Below are positions 41,575 to 46,247 of a DNA stretch of 46,247 bases, piece by piece. A program made the translations under genes and the position numbers. The notes beneath the pieces were generated by a model. The model had not been told where the DNA came from. It saw only the letters and a list, made by a program, of their open reading frames with translations, and searched no databases. Origin of the DNA: Clostridia bacterium (GTDB taxonomy: Bacteria; Bacillota; Clostridia; TANB77; CAG-508). The first letter of the stretch is position 1. Each line of letters begins with the position of its first letter. The stretch spans positions 1-46,247 of the forward strand of contig CAAEBO010000054.1 of the NCBI GenBank assembly GCA_900754085.1, given 5' to 3'.

Positions 41575-42804
41575 ATGAAAAAACCAGAGTTATTAGCACC
41601 AGCGGGGTCATATGAAAAAGCAAAGACAGCATTCAGATATGGTGCAGATGCTGTATATTGTGGCACATCATCACTATCTTTAAGAACAAGAGCAGAAATG
41701 GATGATTCAGCATTAGCCAAAACTATTGAGTATGCACATAGTTTGGGAAAAAGAGTTCATGTTGCACTAAATATATTTGCTTGGGACACAAATTACGAGG
41801 AAATAAAAAAACAAGCTAAAATGTTACAAGATATGAAAGCAGATGGCATAATTGTTGCAGACGGTGGAGTAGTAGAAACAGTAAAAGAATATGCGCCAAA
41901 CGTGGATATACATATAAGTACACAAGCTAATATTGTAAGCTTAGAAACTAGTAAATTTTGGTATAAAAATGGGGCTAAAAGAGTAATTTTGGCAAGAGAA
42001 TTAAATAAAGAACAAATAAAATATATTATACAAAATAAACCACAAGACTTAGAAACAGAAATGTTTGCACATGGGGCAATTTGTTTTGGGTATTCTGGAA
42101 GATGTTTTTTAAGTGACTTTTTAGCTTGCAGAAGTGCAAATTTAGGCGACTGTGCACAAAGTTGTAGATGGGCATACAATTTATATGCTGAAGAAGCTAA
42201 TAATCCAGGAAATTTAATGCCTATAGAAACAGATGAAAAAGGAACATACATTTTTTCATCTAAAGATTTATGTTTAATAAATGAAATACCAGAAATTGTA
42301 GATATGGGGATAGATAGTTTAAAAATAGAAGGTAGATTAAAAACAGAATATTATTTAGCAACAGTAATAAATACATATAGAACAGCAATAGATGATTATG
42401 TTAAAGATCCAAATAATTATAATCCTGCAAAATATATGGCAGAACTTGAAAAAACAAAAACTAGAGGATTAACAACATTCTATTTTAATGACAGAAATAA
42501 TAAAGATTTTCAAGAATATGAAGGAAAGCAATATAATCCACATTTTGAATTTGGAGGAAAAGTAGTAGAAACATCAAGCGAAAATGCGACTATAGAAATA
42601 AAGAATAAATTATCTATAGGTGATGAAATGGAAATTATAATTCCAGGAGAAATAAATGTAGTAAAATTTACAATAGATAAATTATGGGACTATGAAACAA
42701 ACGAAGAAATAGAAACAATAAATCCAGGTGTTAAAAATCAAAAAGTAAAAATGAAATTACCAATAGAAGTAGAAAATGGCTGGATTTTAAGAAGAAAAAA
42801 GTAA
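41575..42804 (+). CDS. U32 peptidase-family protein (TrhP/RlhA-like RNA hydroxylase)
   Basis: A 409-aa soluble protein. The opening KPELLAPAGSYEKAKTAFRY and the block FAHGAICFGYSGRCFLSDF, followed by further cysteines (ACRS, GDCAQSC), are the U32 signature. In Escherichia coli and Bacillus, members of this family (RlhA, TrhP) hydroxylate RNA, using prephenate and an iron-sulfur cluster bound by these cysteines. Protease activity is doubtful. The C-terminal 85 residues form a small beta domain. TrhP, which makes ho5U34 in tRNA, is the likeliest role here. The gene lies in the rbgA-mrnC operon. AGGAGG precedes the ATG. Confidence 0.88.
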   Translation: MKKPELLAPAGSYEKAKTAFRYGADAVYCGTSSLSLRTRAEMDDSALAKTIEYAHSLGKRVHVALNIFAWDTNYEEIKKQAKMLQDMKADGIIVADGGVVETVKEYAPNVDIHISTQANIVSLETSKFWYKNGAKRVILARELNKEQIKYIIQNKPQDLETEMFAHGAICFGYSGRCFLSDFLACRSANLGDCAQSCRWAYNLYAEEANNPGNLMPIETDEKGTYIFSSKDLCLINEIPEIVDMGIDSLKIEGRLKTEYYLATVINTYRTAIDDYVKDPNNYNPAKYMAELEKTKTRGLTTFYFNDRNNKDFQEYEGKQYNPHFEFGGKVVETSSENATIEIKNKLSIGDEMEIIIPGEINVVKFTIDKLWDYETNEEIETINPGVKNQKVKMKLPIEVENGWILRRKK

Positions 42805-42826
42805 ACTAAAGATAAGGTGAATTAGT

Positions 42827-43789
42827 ATGAAATTAAACAAACAAAAAATATTATCTGAAATAGAAGAAATAAGAAAAGGGAAAAGTGATAGAGATAAACT
42901 AAAAGAACTACTAGGAGGAGAACAGTTAAAAGAAATTTTTGATGAAGATACTATAAGTAGCTTAGAAGAAGTACTAATAGAAACAGATAAAATTCATAAT
43001 TCATTAAGTAAACAAGAAAATTTTGATACATTAGAAGGATTATTAAACAAAAAAATAGTAGGAAATTTAGGAGAATTTTATAATATAAAATCAGAATTTA
43101 TATTAACTTTGCCAAATGAAGAACAAGCTAAACTTGCACATACTTTTGCAGAGGGGGATAAAGAACTAGAAGAATTATTACAAAAACTATGGGAGAAAAA
43201 TGTTAAAACAATAGCTTGTGGTGGAAAAAGAGAAGATGCGTATTTAAGAGTTAAATTTCCTAAAAAAGATTCGGAAAATTTAACTAGAATGGAAGCAATT
43301 TCTAATAAAGAAGGAAATGAAGTAGATATATTTACTTATGAAAATGAGATTACTATAACCGTATATGGAAAAAAACAAAAGCTATATAAAGACATATTAT
43401 CTGAGTACAACAAAGATAAAAAAATAAATAAATTTATAGAAAAAATAATAAATTCTATGGAAGACGAAAAGGAATTTATTACGACTATAGAAGAAAAAAG
43501 TGAAAATATGTATTCAGAAGAATATGTAGAAGAATTAGTAACAGAAACTGCAAAAGAATTATATGAACAACATCAAGAAGAAAAGAAGATTTTAGAAGGC
43601 ACGATAACCCAAAAGCAAGAAGAAATAGTAGCTTTAAGTCAAAAATATGATAAATTATGTGACAAACATGGAAAACTAAAAGACTTTGTAGTTCATAAAA
43701 TTGGCAAAATTCCATTCCTAGGAAGAAGAGTATTGAAAATGATGGAACAAGAAACGAAAGCGTTGCCAGAAAGAAAAGAAGAAAGATAA
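42827..43789 (+). CDS. Unrecognised 320-aa coiled-coil protein
   Basis: I do not recognise a family. The protein is soluble and highly charged. A compact region around residues 115-190 contains a possible beta part (KTIACGGKREDAYLRVKF, VDIFTYENEITITVYG). Residues about 225-285 form a Glu/Lys/Gln-rich coiled coil. The C-terminus is basic, with GKIPFLGRRVLKMM, which might bind membrane or nucleic acid. It follows the U32 gene by 22 bases with an AAGGTGA ribosome site and ends the operon at a strong terminator. Confidence 0.8.
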   Translation: MKLNKQKILSEIEEIRKGKSDRDKLKELLGGEQLKEIFDEDTISSLEEVLIETDKIHNSLSKQENFDTLEGLLNKKIVGNLGEFYNIKSEFILTLPNEEQAKLAHTFAEGDKELEELLQKLWEKNVKTIACGGKREDAYLRVKFPKKDSENLTRMEAISNKEGNEVDIFTYENEITITVYGKKQKLYKDILSEYNKDKKINKFIEKIINSMEDEKEFITTIEEKSENMYSEEYVEELVTETAKELYEQHQEEKKILEGTITQKQEEIVALSQKYDKLCDKHGKLKDFVVHKIGKIPFLGRRVLKMMEQETKALPERKEER

Positions 43790-43798
43790 TATTAGCGT

Positions 43799-43836
43799 AA
43801 AAAACTTATAAAGGCTCATACCTTTATAAGTTTTTT
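43799..43836 (+). terminator. Terminator of the rbgA-U32 operon
   Basis: A 15-bp perfect stem (43800-43814 with 43821-43835, core ACTTATAAAGG with CCTTTATAAGT) ends in a T run. Confidence 0.88.
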
Positions 43837-43903
43837 GCATTAGGAAAACTGCTAAAGTAAGATAAAAATAATACTTGGGGGAACTTTGTATAATACGAAA
43901 TCA

Positions 43904-44725
43904 TTAAAGAAGACGGGATTTTAACCCCCGTCCCCTAATCCCGATAAGAAAACCTAAAATACAAAATGCTATTGATAGCATACCTGTTGTATTAAACCCA
44001 ATATCAGGTAATAGTATAAATATAGAACCCAGTACAAAGCCTAGTATAGAAAAGTATGTTTGTGAATGGTATTTGCTTAATAAGAAACGTATTAGTTTCA
44101 TACATAGAAAACCACCGATAAGTAAGCCTATTCCTATTGGAAATAGTATTCTCATATTAATTATAGATACTGCATAAAGATATGTTTCGTATACTCCAAG
44201 TAACATTAAAATAACTGTACTGCTAATTCCAGGAACTACAACACCTATACTCATTAAAAAACCAGCTAGTAGCAAAAATTCGAAACTGTAATTATCACCA
44301 TAATATATTCCAATATTGCTAGATAAAGAATTTTCTAAAAAAATTAACAAAAGTGCTACAATAAATGATACAATAAAAAACATAATATAGTGTAACCTGA
44401 ATTTTTCTTTTGAATTGCAAATTTTAAAAATAGAAGGAATACAGCCTAATATAAGACCTATAAATGTAAATGATGTGATTTCTGGATATCTTTCGAAGAA
44501 AAAGAGAATAATATTGCTAAAGATAATTATTCCAGTAAGGCCACCTAAAGTAAATGGGGCAAGGAATATTAAATTTTTTTTCCAATCTTTAAAAAAATTT
44601 AATATACTATTTAAAAGTTTTTCGTATATACCAAAAATAACACATAATACACCACTACTTATACCAGGGATAATGGCACCTGCGCCAATTAAAATTCCTT
44701 TTATGTAATTAGAAAGAAATTTCAT
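43904..44725 (-). CDS. DUF368 (PopT-like) polyprenyl-phosphate transporter
   Basis: A 273-aa membrane protein with about eight hydrophobic helices. The two inverted-repeat motifs are visible: GAGAIIPGISSGVLCVIFGIYE at the N-terminus and SIGVVVPGISSTVILMLLGVYE in the second half. DUF368 proteins have recently been shown in other bacteria to return undecaprenyl phosphate across the membrane for cell-wall synthesis. Its last residues, GIRGRGLKSRLL, are encoded by a REP-like element (43914-43943) and are not family sequence. The ribosome site is AAGAGGTG. The start is only 34 bases from the divergent gene at 44760. No clear promoter is visible in that gap. Confidence 0.88.
   Translation of the reverse strand: MKFLSNYIKGILIGAGAIIPGISSGVLCVIFGIYEKLLNSILNFFKDWKKNLIFLAPFTLGGLTGIIIFSNIILFFFERYPEITSFTFIGLILGCIPSIFKICNSKEKFRLHYIMFFIVSFIVALLLIFLENSLSSNIGIYYGDNYSFEFLLLAGFLMSIGVVVPGISSTVILMLLGVYETYLYAVSIINMRILFPIGIGLLIGGFLCMKLIRFLLSKYHSQTYFSILGFVLGSIFILLPDIGFNTTGMLSIAFCILGFLIGIRGRGLKSRLL
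43914..43943 (-). repeat. REP-like element inside the DUF368 reading frame
   Basis: Read on the minus strand, the element has outer arms CGGGATT and AATCCCG (7 bp, perfect), the G-rich core GGGGACGGGGG and the family TTAAAATCCC end. It is open in the DUF368 frame, whose stop comes 7 bases beyond it. It matches the copies at 13067 and 38382. Confidence 0.75.
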
Positions 44726-44759
44726 AATACACCTCTTAACATATGTATATGGAAGGAAA

Positions 44760-45215
44760 ATGAAAAATATGACTAGTAAAGAAATTATAGAAATGTATAA
44801 AAAATCAAGGGACAGCTTAAGTCCTATTTTAGACGAGATTCAAGAAGAGAATGGATTTATAAGTTCAAATGACATTACAGAAATATCTAATTATTTAGAT
44901 ATTCCAGAAAAAGAAATTATATTATTTATTAAATATAAGAAAAATATAAAATTAGAAAAACAGGGAGAAAATTTAGTTATTGTATGCAAAGGACCTAATT
45001 GCCTAAAAAAAGGATCTTTAGAAATAATAAAAGAAATAGAAAATAAATTTAATGTAAAAGAAGGACATACAAGCAATGATGGAAAACTAACATTAGAAAC
45101 GCAAATTTGTTTTAAAAAGTGTGGATTTGCTCCAAATGTACAAATCAATGGAAGAATATACAGTCACTGTACCAAAGAAGAAATTGTTAAAACTATAAGA
45201 AATGTGATAAACTAA
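44760..45215 (+). CDS. NuoE-like [2Fe-2S] thioredoxin-fold protein
   Basis: A 151-aa soluble protein of the NuoE / hydrogenase gamma-subunit type. The N-terminal helical part (ILDEIQEENGFISSNDITEI) is followed by a thioredoxin-like ferredoxin domain with four cysteines: CKGPNC, then CFKKCGFAPNVQINGRIYSH about 40 residues later. These bind a [2Fe-2S] cluster. It stands alone, without NuoF or a hydrogenase beside it, so it may serve a complex encoded elsewhere. The ATG at 44760 follows GGAAGGAA; a second ATG nine bases on is possible. DJ-1-like and thioesterase genes follow on the same strand. Confidence 0.85.
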   Translation: MKNMTSKEIIEMYKKSRDSLSPILDEIQEENGFISSNDITEISNYLDIPEKEIILFIKYKKNIKLEKQGENLVIVCKGPNCLKKGSLEIIKEIENKFNVKEGHTSNDGKLTLETQICFKKCGFAPNVQINGRIYSHCTKEEIVKTIRNVIN

Positions 45216-45240
45216 TAAAAAAGTGAAAGAAGGTAAGAGT

Positions 45241-45795
45241 ATGAAAAATGTAGCTGTAATGATAGCAGACGGAAGTGAAGAAATAGAAGCACTTACAGTA
45301 GTAGATATTTTAAGAAGAGCTAATGTAAAGTGCGACATTGTAAGTGTTAATGGAAGGACAATAAAAAGTTCCCATAACATAGAAATTTTATCAGATAAGG
45401 TAATAGATAATTCTATAAAAGAGTATGACATGATAGTATTGCCAGGAGGATTACCAGGGGCATATAATTTAGCAGAAAATAAGCTTTTAATAGAAACATT
45501 AAAAGAATTTAGTGTAGAAAAAGACAAGTATATTGCAGCTATATGTGCATCTCCTGCAATTGTTTTAACTAAAGCAAATATAGAGGGAGGAAAAAATATT
45601 ACATCATATCCAAGTAAAGGATTTGCAGAATTATTAAAAAAAGCAAATTATACAGAAAATTTAGTAGAAGTTGATGGAAATATTATAACAAGCAGAGGAC
45701 CAGCGACAGCTATGCTATTTGCGTATGAATTACTAGAAATATTAGGATATAATTCTAAAGAAATAAGTGACGAAATGTTATGGAATTTATTATAA
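45241..45795 (+). CDS. DJ-1/PfpI family protein
   Basis: A 184-aa protein of the DJ-1/ThiJ/PfpI superfamily, often a deglycase-like or stress protein. The conserved acidic residue is in MIADGSEEIEALT, and the nucleophile cysteine is in AAICASPAIV (nucleophile elbow), after VLPGGLPGA. The start at 45241 has AGAAGG upstream; an in-frame GTG 18 bases earlier is less likely. The enzymatic role is uncertain, because members of the family differ. It is co-oriented with the genes on either side, with gaps of 25 and 18 bases. Confidence 0.9.
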   Translation: MKNVAVMIADGSEEIEALTVVDILRRANVKCDIVSVNGRTIKSSHNIEILSDKVIDNSIKEYDMIVLPGGLPGAYNLAENKLLIETLKEFSVEKDKYIAAICASPAIVLTKANIEGGKNITSYPSKGFAELLKKANYTENLVEVDGNIITSRGPATAMLFAYELLEILGYNSKEISDEMLWNLL

Positions 45796-45813
45796 AAATA
45801 ATTGGAGGAAAAA

Positions 45814-46227
45814 ATGGAATTTGAAAGAGCGATAAATTATTATGAATTAGACGGAATGAATGTGGTACATCATTCAAATTATATAAGATATATGGAAGAA
45901 GCAAGAGTATATTGGCTAGAAAGAATTGGGCTACCATACCAAAAAATAGAAGAAGATGGAATAATGATTCCTGTGTTAGAAGTACATTACAAATATAAAT
46001 ATCCAGCTAAATTTGGAGATGTAATAATTGTAAAAGTAGATATTGCAGAATTTGATGGTATAAGATTAAAAATGAAATACGAAATAATAAATAAAGAGAA
46101 TAAAAAAATATTAGGAGAAGGAACAACAAGTCATTGCTTTACTAATGATAACATGAAGCCAGTATATTTAAAAAAGGCTAATAAAGAATTTTATGAAATA
46201 TTCGAAAAAATGCTTGATAAAAAATAA
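45814..46227 (+). CDS. Hotdog-fold acyl-CoA thioesterase (YbgC/4HBT family)
   Basis: A 137-aa single hotdog domain. The N-terminal block YYELDGMNVVHHSNYIRYME carries the catalytic Asp of the YbgC/4-hydroxybenzoyl-CoA thioesterase group. VHYKYKYPAKFGD and a later GEGTTSHCF strand are typical. GGAGG lies just before the ATG at 45814; an in-frame TTG 12 bases earlier overlaps it. The substrate is likely a short- or medium-chain acyl-CoA. The last 20 bases of the window hold nothing recognisable. Confidence 0.88.
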   Translation: MEFERAINYYELDGMNVVHHSNYIRYMEEARVYWLERIGLPYQKIEEDGIMIPVLEVHYKYKYPAKFGDVIIVKVDIAEFDGIRLKMKYEIINKENKKILGEGTTSHCFTNDNMKPVYLKKANKEFYEIFEKMLDKK

Positions 46228-46247
46228 AATTTTTAACTATTTTTATA

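Noticed and set aside
1..46247. TGA read as tryptophan or glycine
   Set aside because: All tryptophans checked use TGG, genes are full length without in-frame TGA, and GC is very low, so a reassigned TGA would be frequent. Only avoidance of TGA as a stop is supported.

Overview
The window is a 46 kb piece of a very AT-rich bacterial chromosome. It carries about 49 protein genes and one tRNA gene, tightly packed and almost all on the + strand. Sporulation genes (spoIIM and a 24-codon spoVM), a PASTA-domain PrkC kinase, RbgA, mini-RNase III and Bacillus/Clostridium-like gene neighbourhoods point to an endospore-forming Firmicute of the class Clostridia. I cannot name the genus. I see no insertion sequence, prophage, CRISPR array, rRNA or riboswitch.

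Layout. (1) 1-5.4 kb: spoIIM (5' end off the window), xerD, an unrecognised 775-aa protein and deoB. This is the Bacillus spoIIM-xerD-drm neighbourhood with one gene inserted. A tRNA-Leu(CAA) and its terminator follow. (2) 5.5-15.4 kb: a variable envelope and lipid region. It holds a ZIP metal transporter, a DUF6483-like gene, a zinc-ribbon/DUF2085 pair, a CofE-like ligase, a VanY-type carboxypeptidase, a serpin-like membrane protein, an esterase/acyltransferase/DUF6320 trio, a secreted GH25-LysM lysozyme and an anchored acidic protein. (3) 15.6-24 kb: lysS, a DUF2207-like membrane protein, an unknown 406-aa protein, a site-2 protease, tsaD and a phosphoesterase. (4) 22.7-26.3 kb: the proteostasis set tig-clpP-clpX. 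(5) 26.3-36.7 kb: rlmN-prpC-prkC-rsgA-rpe, then opposite-strand genes for a beta-helix membrane protein and endonuclease III, then a small membrane protein gene, spoVM, rpmB (minus) and recG. This matches the Bacillus yloN-prpC-prkC-rsgA-rpe-spoVM-rpmB-recG order without thiN, yloU and yloV. (6) 36.8-37.6 kb: an isolated, self-contained single-gene cassette of higher GC and different codon use. (7) 37.6-46.2 kb: small membrane proteins, rbgA-mrnC-AI-2E-family permease-U32 peptidase, an unknown coiled-coil protein, a DUF368 transporter on the minus strand, then NuoE-like, DJ-1-like and hotdog thioesterase genes.

The most interesting non-standard signals are these. A REP-like hairpin family has three copies, each at the 3' end of a gene and in the same orientation relative to that gene; one copy encodes the C-terminal tail of the DUF368 protein. 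The 208-aa cassette at 36.8 kb has its own promoter, a palindrome over that promoter and a 16-bp terminator stem. UGA is absent as a stop codon in all 49 genes although UAG is used about 12 times. A 24-codon spoVM sits in its conserved place. A possible 10-codon leader peptide and hairpin lie in front of the acyltransferase. Promoters are mostly clear sigma-A type with 16-17 bp spacers, often with an extended -10 (TGnTATAAT).

Everything here was read by eye. Family names rest on recognisable motifs and context, not on a database search.
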